From Endothia cerciana (taxonomy: Eukaryota; Ascomycota; Sordariomycetes; Diaporthales; Cryphonectriaceae), in contig JALRMH010000039.1 of NCBI GenBank assembly GCA_026119935.1, positions 310,001 through 374,000 of the forward strand: a DNA stretch of 64,000 nt. The letters run 5' to 3'. Numbering within the stretch: position 1 is the first letter of the stretch; the number at the start of each line of letters is the position of its first letter. Under the pieces are notes generated by a model. The model saw nothing but the letters and a program-made list of their open reading frames with translations, was not told where the DNA came from and searched no databases. This document shows positions 1 through 10,679 of the stretch, piece after piece. The position numbers and the translations under genes are program-made.

Positions 1-1487
1 CTATCCCCACTTACGTGAATCCAGAGGGACTTACAGTAGTATTCCCAAGTTTGGGTCGCCTTGCATCTATCTGACCAATCCGTCACTGATTCGCCATGAC
101 AATCCTCAAGATCTACATACATAAGTAGATGCACTATTTAGACGCAGTGTCACCCAGCCTGCGCGTGCGATCTGCGGACACGGCATTGGGGAGTTCTTGT
201 CGGGTCGATATACATACTTCGACCACCGGGGCATGTATAGCACCCTATTTAACCCCCCCTCCCCCGAGACTATCATCAGCCTTCAAGGTTTAGGATACAT
301 TTGGTACTGCCCCGCAGTCAGACCCCACCCGGCTCGTGTGTTGGCCTTAACGTGTACTTCAAGCCGGCAAGGCGTCCCAGCGCATCGTCGTGCCCGTTCG
401 GCTGGGACCTTGAGGCTCTGACCTCTGTCCTTGCACACGGGTCTGCGTGCTTACCTAGGTGCTTGCCTTCCCGGTGAGCATCTCGGCCTGCCTATCGCGG
501 CTCTTCTGTGACCTGTAGACAGATTCACCGCTGGCCATACTGCGTAAATATCTCACAAGTATGACAGGCGTCTTCCATGTCTCTTCTGATTCCGATCGGG
601 GCAGAGCAGACAGGCAGAGGGGAGACGGGCGCGAGCTCATGTACCACAACGTCTCGGGGGACGCCTCGATCTTCCTCGTTTTCCCTTCTTTTCTCTAAGA
701 CCAAAAAAAAAACCAAAATTCAATACTACAGACAAAAAGGGGCCAAAGGAGCCCTCCGGCGAAGGGGTGGGACCGAGTCAAACATGAGGCGTACCACCAA
801 AGGAGACATTCCCATTTCACAAACGTCAAAGCCCAGGAGGGAGAGGAAGGGGGAAGGTTGGCGGCTTCTCAGCAGTGTCACAAGCGCTGCGAGGTAGAGA
901 TACCTGTGTGTGTATCTACTCCGTGGAACCAGATACCCCTTCTAAATTATAGACTGTGGCGTTGCTGCGACTGATCGGCCGGTTGGCAGATGGACGGCGC
1001 ATAGACGGCGCATGGACGGCGCATGGCCGGCCTCGGGTGAAGACGGAACGAGCCACAGTATCACTCGCCAGAGCCGAGGCTTGCCGGAGACGAAACCGTT
1101 CTCGTCCCCCAACCCGTCAACTCTTCACGGTAGTACCCTGATTGAGATTCGTGCTCACTTTTCATATTTCACACCTCATATTCTGACTCTACTTCTGAGA
1201 AGATAATAACGGCCAATATAATTCCCTCGGCGGCCGAGGTTTCCAGTATATCTCCGCTGCAGGCGCAATGGCTTCCGGAATATTAGACTTGCATGAAGAT
1301 GAGGGTTCCGAGCTCATGATGGATTTCATTGCAATCTACCACTTCTATCTGCCGGATTAAGACACGGAAGACCCAAGGCAAGGGAAACGGAAACCGAATC
1401 TCTTTTCCTGGAAATACAGCAACACACACCTCCCGCTCCTCTACTTATCCTGGGCCGCCTACGACACACACACACACACGCATGAAC
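1..1487. other. 3' flank of pyruvate kinase, no gene recognised
   Basis: About 1.5 kb downstream of the pyruvate kinase stop. Open frames here are short (up to about 106 codons), overlap one another on both strands and show no recognisable domain. Near 1,010 there is a short tandem run of a 10-12 base word (cggcgcatgga type), and a CA-rich tract lies just before the pyruvate kinase stop codon (about 1,463-1,480). I see nothing else I can support. Confidence 0.5.
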
Positions 1488-3384
1488 TTATTTGTCCAGC
1501 GCACCAATCCCCAGGTGCTCGGTGTCAGCCTTGACAATCCGCAGCGTGTTGGTGTTGCCCATGCCGCCCTTCCAGCCCTGGACGACCACGACGGTGTCGT
1601 TCTTGGACAGGACGTTGAGCTCCAACGCCTTGGAGACACCCCACTTGATCCGCCGGTCGACGTCCTCCTGCCAGTTCACCTTGGAGAAATCGGGCTTGTC
1701 CTCGGGGAAGTGGAAGGGGTACACGCCACGGTACAAGTGACCGTACCGCGAGGCAGAGGCATTCCGGGTCACCATGAAGATGGGACACACGGGTCGGTAC
1801 TTGGACAGCAGGCGGGCGGAATCGCCAGAGGTGGAGAGGACGATGATGCCGCCGGCGTTGAGGTCGAGGGATGCGCGGACGGCAGACATGGCACACGACT
1901 CGACGACGCTGATGGGGCGCTTGATGAGCGAGCAAAGCTCCTCGAAGTGGGAGACGTATGGGATGGTGTTCTCGGCCTTCAGGCAGGCTGTGAAGGTGGG
2001 TCAGCTATGTCTCCAGGGTGGCCCTCCTCGTGTGCGGGCAGCTTACCCTCGCTCATCTCGTGGACGGCCTCGTTGGGGTAAGAACCCTTGGCGGTCTCGC
2101 CAGACAACATGACGCAGTCTGCGCCGTCAGTGACAGCATTGCCGACGTCGCTAATCTCGGCACGAGTGGGCCTGGGGTTCTTGATCATGCTCTCGAGCAT
2201 CTGGGTGGCGCAGATGACGGGCTTGCCAGCCACGTTGCACATGGCAATCATCTTCTTCTGGGCGGCAAACACCTCGGCCGCGGGGATCTCGATACCCAGG
2301 TCACCACGGGCCACCATGACACCGTCGGTCTCCTTCAGGATCTCGGCGAAGTTGTTCAGACCTTGCCGGTTCTCGATCTTGGCGATGATCTGGATGTGCT
2401 TGCCGTCCTCACCCAGAACCTCGCGGATGGCCTTGATGTCGTCACCGCGGCGGATGAAGGAAGCGAAGACCATGTCGACGTTGTTCTTGACGCCGAACCT
2501 CAGATCCTTCTTGTCCTTCTCGGACAGGGCAGGCAGGTCGACATCGGTGTTGGGCAGGTTGACGCCCTTTCTCGAGGAGATGAAACCGTTGTTCTTGGCG
2601 CGGACGCGGACGGTCTTGTCGTCAACGACGTCGAGGACCTCAAAGGCGAGGATACCATCGTCGACATAGATGATGCGGCCCTTCTGGATGACCTTGGTGA
2701 TGTTCTTGTAGTCGACGTACATGTTTACTGTGTCACAAGCAGCCTTGTACTTCTCGTCGGTGGTGATGTTCAGCTCGGTATCGGCCGAGATAGGGAGGTC
2801 GGCATCGCCGGTGGTGTTTCCAGTGCGGATTTCCTTTTGTCACATATTCAGCATCATCCCATCTCTGTCCTCCGGCGACGGTGGTTACGTACAGGGCCCT
2901 TGGTGTCCAGGGCAATGGCAACCTGACGACCGGCTTGGGCCTTCTCGGCGGCGCGGGCATTGTCGATGACGGACTGGTGGTATGAGTACTCGCCCTGAGG
3001 GTGTGTGTCAGCCGGCAGATGGTCGTTCCACGGGTGAGCGTCACAGACATACGTGGGAGAAGTTCCTGTACGTCCGACCGTCAGCTTCGATACCCCTCTC
3101 CGGAGATAGTTCTCGGGAATGCTTACATGCGGACAACGTTCAGGCCGGCGGTCCGGAGGTGGTTGATGGCCTCAACGGAGTTCGTCTTGGGGCCGATTGT
3201 GCAGATCTGTTCACAATCCTCTTATCAGCTACCGGAGCCTGGTGTTCCACCCGTCTCCTGTCGCACAGCGTCTTACAATGGAGGTTCGGCGGTAGTTCTT
3301 GGTAGGCTGGTAGGCGGTGTCGAGCTGGGCGAGCCAGTCGATCCTGCCTCCGAGGGAGAGGTGGTCGAGAGCGGTAGCAGCCAT
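1488..3384 (-). CDS. pki1: Pyruvate kinase, six exons
   Basis: Glycolytic pyruvate kinase, cytosolic: phosphoenolpyruvate + ADP to pyruvate + ATP. Exons by consensus and frame: 3384-3277, 3206-3127, 3065-3053, 2994-2893, 2833-2047 and 1987-1488. The spliced protein begins MAATALDHLS and carries RMNFSHGEYSYH and ALDTKGPEIRTG (N-terminal A domain). It continues through the B-domain segment, then KIENRQGLNN, VARGDLGIEIP and CATQMLESM (catalytic core: metal and PEP binding, K+ site), and ends with the C-domain containing GDSARLLSKYRP and VVVQGWKGG. About 530 residues, the usual family size. The third exon is only 13 nt, but the conserved NFSHG motif requires it. The last exons hold the allosteric C-domain. 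The upstream CT-rich leader is typical of strongly expressed fungal glycolytic genes. Identity is essentially certain; the gene symbol follows common fungal usage. Confidence 0.96.
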
Positions 3385-4115
3385 TTCTTCGTTTCAGAGG
3401 AATGAAGACGAGCCGGGAGCTGGTGTTGTCAGTCTGTAGGTCTCTAGGTCGAAGCAGAAGTCCGCGATGGCAGAATGGAGTGGCTAACGTTTAGGTTTCG
3501 GGGGTCTAGGCTGGTATGGGAGCGATGTCGGTTCGGGAGGATCTGAGGCAAAGGCTGTGCGCAAGGCCCCTTATGTAACAAGTCAGTTGATGTCTCGGTG
3601 ATAATCCGAGGGTGGTAAAAGGAGTCGTGACCTGGAAAGCAGGAGGGAACGAAGGAGGGGAGTGGGTTATGAGGTGTTGTTATATTCGGGCGAGAGAAAA
3701 AGCTGCGACGGGTCCGGCGTAGTAAGTAGCGTTGGGATTGAGATGGATACGCAAGTAATTCGGTCGGGAATGCTACAGATGCGACCACCAGTCACACCAC
3801 CCGATCGATTCTTGCACCCTGCTATTGTTAACCACGCCAGAACCCGCAACTCGCAGCTTGACGGGGCGTCATCGAAGTGCGATCTGTGAACTGGTGGCAG
3901 AGAAGATGCATTACTCGTACCTCCTGGCAATGATCTGATCTCGGTCGGGTTTGAAGGAGGTGCTTGGCCGTGTGTCGTGTTGTTGAGAACCCGGACAAGG
4001 AGGAGAGGGAAAAGAGAAAAGGGTAAAGAAAAAAGTCGCTCAGGCGCTAGGCCTGCTGTTCGGCTAGTTCCAGGCCTCTGGGCTCTGCAGCTTGGCTGCT
4101 GCTGCTGCTGCTGCG

Positions 4116-4154
<39 letters not shown>

Positions 4155-4584
4155 CTGTGCTGTGCTGCTGCTGACAGGGGACCAGCTCTCAACATTGCCC
4201 GGACCCCACGACCCCTCCTTCCCAAAAACTCAGAAATAGTGTGGTACGCAGGGATCGTGCTCCAAAGAGGCAGGCTGACTGGGCCACTCGATAAGCCACG
4301 CCAGCGATAAGTCATTAGGTAAGCCAGGAAACTGTGGTCCCGTAATCCCGGCTGCTGCAGCCATCAAGGCGCCTGACGGGCTGGTTTGATCACGACGAGT
4401 CAAAGTGTCCCGTGTCACAGAGCAGCCATCCCATTCCGCAGCACCCCCACCCATCGCAGAGCATACGTACGGGCATTCATACAGACGTCCCAACCAGTCT
4501 ACCCGCTCTTCGTCTTGCCTACGTCTTGCCCACGCCTTGCCCACGTCAAATCTCTTTCAAAGTCCTCTCGTGAGATCAGTCAGG
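3385..4584. promoter_or_regulatory. Intergenic region between divergent pki and atg44-like genes
   Basis: This 1.2-kb interval separates the pyruvate kinase start (minus) from the mitofissin-like start (plus), so it must hold both promoters and 5' leaders. The first 500 bases, read on the minus strand, are C+T-rich with several CCCTTC/TTCTC runs, as in leaders of highly expressed fungal genes. A CTG/CAG triplet array sits in the middle. I do not see a convincing protein gene; reading frames on minus at 3444-3930 look like leader or intron sequence. Confidence 0.45.
4096..4173. repeat. (CTG/CAG)n trinucleotide repeat
   Basis: An uninterrupted run of six CTG units (4096-4113) is followed after five bases by eleven CTG units (4119-4151) and then by degenerate CTG/TGCTG copies to about 4173. 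It lies in the intergenic region between the pyruvate kinase and mitofissin-like genes and is not in a credible coding frame. Confidence 0.9.
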
Positions 4585-5235
4585 ATGGTGGTAAGTCGCA
4601 ACTTCTCCTCCAACCCCCCCCCCCCCCCCGCGGAGTCCAACAAAGCCCGACCCACATCCGGCCCTCTTTGCGTCCCTCTCGCCGTCCATGCCATCGTCAC
4701 ATGCGTGCGCCATGGGAGGCTAAACATCTCGCTCTCTCTGCTACAGCTCCTCGATTTGCTGACATTGGGGCTGTGGTCGAAGCTCGGGAAACTCGTCCAC
4801 TACACCGTCGACGCGGTCCTCAGTATGTTCCCCTTCCACCCTCCCCCCTCTCCCAGCGACGACAGAGGAAGCGGCCCGCGCCTAACAGTCTGTCTATAGT
4901 CTCGACCATCCTTGCAGGTATGCGCCGCTCGACCGGTCTGACGTGAGTACACGACTCCGCCCATCCTATGACATATATACTCCGAAATATACCACTCGGC
5001 CCAGCGAGATCATGGGCATCGTGGTGATTTGCGGGAAATGGGTCCGACAGACAAGAATACTAACACCGGCCCCTGTTGGGGATCTCCCAGGCCCAGTCTG
5101 AAATCGGAGAAGATAGGCGGCGACAACGTGGAAGTCCAAAAATGGGTCGGCCGCTACCTCGGCGTCGGCGAGAGCGTCCTCGACCTGGCCATCACCACTG
5201 CCGGCGGGAGCGGATGGTTCGAGCGGACGAGGTAG
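4585..5235 (+). CDS. atg44: Mitofissin/Atg44-type small mitochondrial protein (DUF1748)
   Basis: Small protein of the fungal DUF1748 family, whose yeast member (YIL156W-B, Atg44/Mdi1) is the intermembrane-space 'mitofissin' that drives mitochondrial fission during mitophagy. Exons: 4585-4590 (only ATG GTG), 4747 or 4783 to 4822, 4900-4942 and 5091-5235. With the acceptor at 4782 the product is 77 aa and starts MVLGKLVHYTVDAVL, matching the family's start. With the stronger-looking acceptor at 4746 it gains LLDLLTLGLWSK (89 aa). Conserved blocks visible: HYTVDAVL, LAGMRRSTGLTP, RYLGVGE and a C-terminal GWFER. The first intron contains a run of 16 C. The neighbouring convergent gene is Atg28-like. 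Function is inferred from the family; the family call rests on motif recall. Confidence 0.82.
4614..4629. repeat. Homopolymer C16 in intron 1 of atg44-like gene
   Basis: Sixteen consecutive C residues between the donor (4591) and acceptor of the first intron. Homopolymers of this length are prone to length polymorphism and sequencing error, but this one is outside the coding exons. Confidence 0.9.
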
Positions 5236-5674
5236 GAATCGTCCGACGGCGAGTCAGAGTGATGCATACTGCGGGACATTGAATGTCAAGGGTGGGAGAC
5301 ACACCTCGTCGGTCTGCACGTCAGACAGCAACGAGGAGGATCTTTGGAGTGTGCGTTGGTCATCATGGGCTTCGCGAGGTCAGCTGGGGTTGTCACAGGC
5401 GAACAAGGCTGCTTTATCGGATTAGGGACGGCGTTCAGGATTACGCTTCGGCAGAACTTCCCATGTATTGGATGTTCATGCTAGAGGGTTTCTCATCACT
5501 CTTCAAATAGAACCGAGATCAGCTCACCGGCCCAGGTTTGATCAAACTACAAAGTCCCGGGGAAGTGTAAATGCGCAGCGATAAGGTATAATCATATCCA
5601 GGGTACCCACAAACGCCGCGCTTGCCATGCCTGGCTGTTCCAATGTCGACTTAAGACCTGAACTCCAAGCTCCA
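5236..5674. other. Convergent 3' intergenic region
   Basis: About 440 bases between the convergent ends of the atg44-like and atg28-like genes. It should hold both 3' UTRs. No domain or RNA gene recognised; short open frames have no coding character. Confidence 0.5.
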
Positions 5675-7855
5675 TTAGTCCCTCATGACTCCTGGATGCT
5701 CAACAAGAAACTCGGGCGGCACCTCGTTCTCACTGTCCTCCCTATCGAGCGACGAGCCCACAGCAGCAGCTTCTGCGTCGCCCCGACTCTCCCCGTCCCG
5801 ATCCTGCTCATTCACGTTGTGCTCCTCGTCGTGCGTCGCTAACAGCTCCGGCGGGACCTCGTTATCACTGTCGGCCGCCTCATCCTCGTGATTGTTCGGC
5901 AGGTCAAGCAGCTGCTCGGAGGGCAGGGTCGTACTCCCGCCACCACTGACAGTGTGAAACGAGTTGTGACCCCCGGTGGTACCAGAATCCTCCCTAGGAA
6001 CGTTGCCAACTCCGGGGACGCCAAGCAGGCTATCGCCCACGGCGATGCCCGCGGCCTTGAGCATCTCGTGGTTCACCCTCGCGGCCTCCCTGAAAGCCTC
6101 AAGCTCGGCACCGATGGCCGCAATGAGCAGATTCCATCCTTTCTCCTCCGCAAGGCCCTGCCGCTGCTCGAGACCCACGATCACCGCGTTGATCTTTTCG
6201 TATTGTAGCTTTAGGGTCTCGGCGGCTGTAGGCTCGCGCTCTTTGCCTTTGCCGTTGCCCTTGACGTCGAGCTCTAGATCTAAGGCCACATTTCTCTTCG
6301 ACATCTGCTTGCGGAGGTCGGCCTCGAAATCAAGCACGAGGTGGACAACCTCATCCCAGACCTCGCCGCCTACTTCAAGGGCGACGCGCTCGGTGTCGAC
6401 CTCCGCCTTGCGATTCTCAAGGATGGTGACTTCGGACTCCCACCATTCGCGCGCCATGTCGATTGTGCGCCGCTCGGGACGCAGATGCATGAACTCCACA
6501 CCACCTGGTGAGGAGACCTGGTCTGCGGCCTTCGTGTTTGTAGCCAGTGCCTCCACATCCAGCGGCTTCACGGGGGGCCGGGTCAAGAAGCCCTTGACTG
6601 CGTCCTCTACTTCTTTCAGAGCATTCTTGTATCCGCTCAATCCAGCCTCTCGTCGGTTCCTGACATCGTTCATCCTACCCTCCAAGTACCGCCTCCGGCT
6701 CTTCAGCCTGGCAAGCCTCTCCTCCAGATCGCTGATCTCAGTACTCACGCCCCTGTGCTCGTTTTCGAGATCATCGAGCTCCCTCCCCAGCGGCTCTTCC
6801 TCGTCCGTTTCGAGCGTGTTGAGCTCATCCGCAATCCCTGCCCTCCTCGTGGCCAGGTTCCGCAACTTGGCGAGTGCCTGTTTCCGAGCAGATAGCGCAG
6901 AAAGCAGCGAAGCATCCTCCTCGGCCTTCAAATTCGCAAGCTCGGCCATGCTGCGTCCAATGCCCTTGCGTGCGCCACTGATCCCGAGCCTCTTCTGCCT
7001 CGGCTGTCTCACAGGAATGATCTCCCCACCAGGCCCCGAGCGTGTGACGGGCTCCAGAAATGATACTGACCGCCCCGGATGGCGAGATGACACCATCGAA
7101 GCCGAGCCCGTACCTGTAGGCGTAGCGCTCCCACCATCGCTGAGGCTCGCATTGTCCGGGTACCTCCCACCCTGGTCTCCCACCAGCCCACCACCACCGC
7201 CACCATTGGCACCGGCCAGACTCTCCTCCTGCACCTGTAGAAACCGCTGCACATCCGCAACAACGGCCCTCTCCCGCCTTGCCAGGCTGCGCCAGACGGA
7301 GTTACGATCAAAGACCATTGTTCCCTCGCCACGGTCCTGTGTCGATCGATTATCGCCCCGGTCCCACATCACGCTGCTGATGGCCCGCCTCGCCGTACCC
7401 GGGAGCCAGGATGCCGCGAGCCCGGTGCTGCTTTCCTCGTCATCCTCGTACCGGCCATATCCCTGCTGCTGCTCCTCGTCGCGGGATAGGACCCTGGAGA
7501 CGGCGATCGGTGGCGGCGGGCCAGAGAAGAGCACCCGCGCGCCGGGCTGACGCGTCTTAGAAGCCGAACCCATGGACGAGTCGGAGGGGCGCCGGTTTAG
7601 GGCGCCGGTGGGCTTGCGGCTGCTGGACATATTTGATGAGGCGGCGTGAGACGGCGGGGAGTTCAGATCGCGAAAGTCTGGGGACAGAAGGCCGTCCTCT
7701 GCGCGGGGCGACAGAACGTCGAGGTCATACTCGCTGCTATGGTCGTGTAGGGTTGAGTACCGTGTTGTATTGTCGTGGGTGGGCAGGATGGAGGAGCTGT
7801 CGTTGCCGATCTTGGAGAGGGAGAGGCGCGGAAGAAAGGAGGACCTTGTGGCCAT
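5675..7855 (-). CDS. atg28: Atg28-like autophagy coiled-coil protein
   Basis: Single-exon gene of 726 codons. The start is ATG at 7855 (MATRSSFLPRLSLSK); the frame is open a little further upstream but has no ATG there. Order of features: short basic N-terminus with an acidic YDLDVLSPR segment; Ser/Pro-rich linker with RVLFSGPPPPIAVSRVL (about residue 105) and RRAISSVMWDR; a SVWRSLARRERAV helix; glycine-rich linker; then a long predicted coiled coil (about 315-420), rich in E/L/R heptads; a second helical block (about 470-600); and an acidic tail in which a PPELL/PPEFL motif occurs twice. This layout matches filamentous-fungal proteins annotated as Atg28, a factor of selective autophagy of peroxisomes first defined in Pichia. 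Catalytic motifs are absent. The family call is by overall layout and the GPPPPIA and WRSL blocks. Confidence 0.72.
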   Translation of the reverse strand: MATRSSFLPRLSLSKIGNDSSSILPTHDNTTRYSTLHDHSSEYDLDVLSPRAEDGLLSPDFRDLNSPPSHAASSNMSSSRKPTGALNRRPSDSSMGSASKTRQPGARVLFSGPPPPIAVSRVLSRDEEQQQGYGRYEDDEESSTGLAASWLPGTARRAISSVMWDRGDNRSTQDRGEGTMVFDRNSVWRSLARRERAVVADVQRFLQVQEESLAGANGGGGGGLVGDQGGRYPDNASLSDGGSATPTGTGSASMVSSRHPGRSVSFLEPVTRSGPGGEIIPVRQPRQKRLGISGARKGIGRSMAELANLKAEEDASLLSALSARKQALAKLRNLATRRAGIADELNTLETDEEEPLGRELDDLENEHRGVSTEISDLEERLARLKSRRRYLEGRMNDVRNRREAGLSGYKNALKEVEDAVKGFLTRPPVKPLDVEALATNTKAADQVSSPGGVEFMHLRPERRTIDMAREWWESEVTILENRKAEVDTERVALEVGGEVWDEVVHLVLDFEADLRKQMSKRNVALDLELDVKGNGKGKEREPTAAETLKLQYEKINAVIVGLEQRQGLAEEKGWNLLIAAIGAELEAFREAARVNHEMLKAAGIAVGDSLLGVPGVGNVPREDSGTTGGHNSFHTVSGGGSTTLPSEQLLDLPNNHEDEAADSDNEVPPELLATHDEEHNVNEQDRDGESRGDAEAAAVGSSLDREDSENEVPPEFLVEHPGVMRD

Positions 7856-9175
7856 GACTGTCTCTGTATCGTCATACAAGCGTGGAATCTGTCAGGTTTG
7901 CGCGTTGCGGACGCCGGAGCTGTCCGTCTTGTCTCGTGCTCTTGTTCGTACTTTTGGGCTCGGGTCTGCTATGAACTTTGGCATGGAGTTGGTGAGGTTT
8001 ATTCTGAACATTCAAGCCTGCGGCGACCTCGTCCCGCAATGAAGAGCGTGACCTTGTACCAGGGGCAGGACTGGAGGACTCGTCGAGGTCGAGTGCTGGT
8101 CAATGGTCACAAGTTGACGCTATGCAACACTGATAGATGGCATGTGAGCATCTCGGCAGTGACGACAGGCTCAAGGGTCTGGAGTGGTGGGCAGGCTCCA
8201 CTTCGTCAAGCTGCACGGGCCATGCGGGCTGGACATGGGAGCCCCAGCCTACCCCCTCTACGAGTCGACAGCACACCTCTAAATCGTAAGATGGTTTTCT
8301 CTCCTCACAAGAAACTCGAAGCGGACATGGCCGGATGCAGCACTTATCGTCAAACAGCTGTTTCCCTTGGCTTCGAGAAAACAGACACACCCCAGCGGGA
8401 ACGGTTCTCGTCGACGACACAGCATCTATCCCCACTTGCGAAGAGGCGCATTTACGACTCGGGGCTCGCAGGTGGTGGCCGGACACATCATCCAACGTGC
8501 ATGAAGTCAGTCATGAATAACAACAAATATCTGGTCGGACCCAATTCGTTTCGCTCGATATTCGACAGCACGCTCCCACGGCCTACCGGCAATGGTATCA
8601 CCAGCTTTGATGTCCAGCCCCTTCTTCGGGACGCATTTCACCGCCTGTTGATCTCACAGGAAGCATCTCTGATAAAATATAAGACTCACGGCGCACGCGG
8701 CCATATATGGTCCCATGGGCTCCTTAGCCATCTTTAATATCGACAGGTGCACCACCACTTTGCGCCGCTACCGAGGCTGATCATTTTTGACCATCAGAAC
8801 CCCATTGGCCGTACAGTGTGCCGACGCTCGATAACCAGACCTTTTCCATCATTCGTTTGCCGTCGTCTGCTTAGGTAGCGAGGGCATTTTCACCTTCAAA
8901 TCAATCCTTATCGTAGATATAAACCAGATCCATCCGACGACAACTTTCTCCACCTCTACATGATCTAGACTGATATCAAGACATGGGCATACTCGATCCT
9001 AATCCGTAGGTATGCTGACCGCTACGAGCAGTTGTTTCGATACGACCTATCTGGTACGGACAACACGGACCCTTACCACCAGAGAGGCAGCCTTCTGAAA
9101 CTCAAGTTGAAGCCCTTACTGCTCGCGATGTTGACTTATAGTACTGCGTGAAAAGTCCAAACACCGGGATACGCG
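7856..9175. other. Intergenic region upstream of atg28-like gene
   Basis: Contains the promoter of the atg28-like gene and the 3' flank of the downstream dehydrogenase gene. A 320-codon open frame on plus (7775-8737) crosses it, but it begins inside the antisense strand of the atg28-like gene, has no domain and uses Ser/Arg/Thr-rich low-information sequence. I do not call it a gene. Confidence 0.45.
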
Positions 9176-10075
9176 CTACATCATCAGGATCTGGCCTCCA
9201 TCACACCTGATGTCCTCCCCGGTGATGTACACCCCAGCCCTGCTGGCTAGCAGGACGACAGCTCCCATCAGCTCCTCCGGCTGCCCCATCCGCCCCATCG
9301 GATGCCTGTGAAACCATTGAGACTTGTGCCAGCCCAGGCCTTCCCCCTCGTTGAGGATAGTATCCATGTAACCCGGGCTGATCGTGTTCACCCGGATGCC
9401 GTGAACACCCCACTCCGCCGCCAGCGAGTCCTTCATCGCCAGCACCCCCGCCTTTGACACGTTGTAGCTGACCTGCGGCTGCGGCCAGTTCGGCCTGTGT
9501 GCCGAGATGCTGGCCGTCAGGATGATGCTGCCCCTCGTCTTCTGCTCGAGCATCCTGCGTGCGGCGGCCTGCGCGCAGATGAACGAGCCGGTGAGGTTGA
9601 CGTCCAGGATGGTGCGAAACTGCTCAGCCGTCATGTCGACGGCGTGCATGGTGCTGACCACGCCCGCAAAACAGACCATCACGTCCACGGAGCCGAGCTC
9701 CGCCGCCGCCTCCCGCACCGCCCCGTTGACCCTCGCCTCGTCTGTGACGTTGACCTTCATGAAGCCCACCTTAACCCCGGGAAAGCCCTCTGTCAACAGC
9801 TTGACCTTGGCGGCCCCTTCCGCCTCATCAAGGTCGAAGATCATAAGGCCGCTCGCGCCGTGCTCGAGGAGCGCCCGGCAGGCTGTGAATCCGAGATCAC
9901 CGGTACCTCCCGTTACTATAGCGTTGCCGCTGACCGTGAAGCGTTCCAGTGCCCGCGCCATGGCGTCCTGCTGCGCAAGCGGTGGTAGTGGCCCCGAGAG
10001 GCTCCCCGGTGAGCCATCACCGAGGGACATCTTGGGAATGACCCTCGACGACAGTTGCGAGCGTTCCGTGGTCAT
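9176..10075 (-). CDS. Classical short-chain dehydrogenase/reductase (polyol/keto-reductase type)
   Basis: Single-exon NAD(P)-dependent oxidoreductase of 299 aa starting at ATG 10075 (MTTERSQLSS); the frame is open upstream but lacks ATG. Rossmann fold with TGGTGDLG nucleotide motif (about residue 56), DLDE after beta-2 (an acidic residue here favours NAD(H)), CFAG at beta-4, DVNLTG with the structural Asn, catalytic Ser in TASIS, YNVSK catalytic Tyr/Lys, and the ISPGYMDT loop after beta-6. It ends CDGGQILMM, typical of the classical SDR family. The pattern resembles fungal sorbitol/xylulose/D-arabinitol reductases, but substrate cannot be told from sequence. It stands alone, facing a gene-poor region. 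Family certain, substrate unknown. Confidence 0.9.
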   Translation of the reverse strand: MTTERSQLSSRVIPKMSLGDGSPGSLSGPLPPLAQQDAMARALERFTVSGNAIVTGGTGDLGFTACRALLEHGASGLMIFDLDEAEGAAKVKLLTEGFPGVKVGFMKVNVTDEARVNGAVREAAAELGSVDVMVCFAGVVSTMHAVDMTAEQFRTILDVNLTGSFICAQAAARRMLEQKTRGSIILTASISAHRPNWPQPQVSYNVSKAGVLAMKDSLAAEWGVHGIRVNTISPGYMDTILNEGEGLGWHKSQWFHRHPMGRMGQPEELMGAVVLLASRAGVYITGEDIRCDGGQILMM

Positions 10076-10679
10076 GATGTGGTTTATTGTTGGCAAGCGG
10101 TGGACGAGGCTTATAGGTCACGCAGGTGTGATATCTTGCATGGACGGGTTGTTCTGAGGCAGAGACTGAGAAAGCAAGAGATTTGGAGACTAAGTCAACT
10201 AAAGTCCATTTGTTTGAAGCCAAGACGTGTTGCTCCAATACGCTTAGGCTGCGGTGACCATCACTTGCGAGGGTGACGCTGTCCGAACTCCACATTCCGG
10301 ACGCTGAACTTGGAGGCCGGAGTCGTCGATCATCTCCATGCGGAGTGTGTCGTCCGTAGGGTACTTAGATACATACGGGCGTATGTACTCCAAATGTGGG
10401 TAATGCATGTACAGTGCAAAGATATGCTGCTATGGCCTCTATATCGCATCCTAATCATAGAGCTTTGTGGGGCAGTTGGACTCATGATAGGCCCCGTTTA
10501 GCACTGAGTAGATGCAGCTGAACAAATGTTTGAGAGATGTAGGTGGGCATGGCGGCCTTATGGCATATTCACCTATTACAAGCAGGAGTATAGGCGAAAC
10601 ATTTGAACGAATATATTGATGATACTCACTAGACATGGCCCATAGTCCACCATTATTTCATCCCATTTCTGCAGCTATT
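10076..10679. promoter_or_regulatory. Upstream region of the SDR gene
   Basis: Presumed promoter and leader of the SDR gene, followed by unremarkable sequence. No open frame over about 90 codons and no recognised element. Confidence 0.35.

Noticed and set aside
2018..2926. 302-codon plus-strand frame
   Set aside because: Antisense of the pyruvate kinase central exon; Val/Gly/Asp-rich shadow.
5976..7550. 524-codon plus-strand frame
   Set aside because: Antisense shadow of the atg28-like gene; Ser/Arg/Pro-rich composition expected from the reverse strand of GC-rich coding sequence.
7775..8737. 320-codon plus-strand frame
   Set aside because: Begins in the antisense of the atg28-like gene, low-information Ser/Arg/Thr sequence, no domain, no homologous feel.
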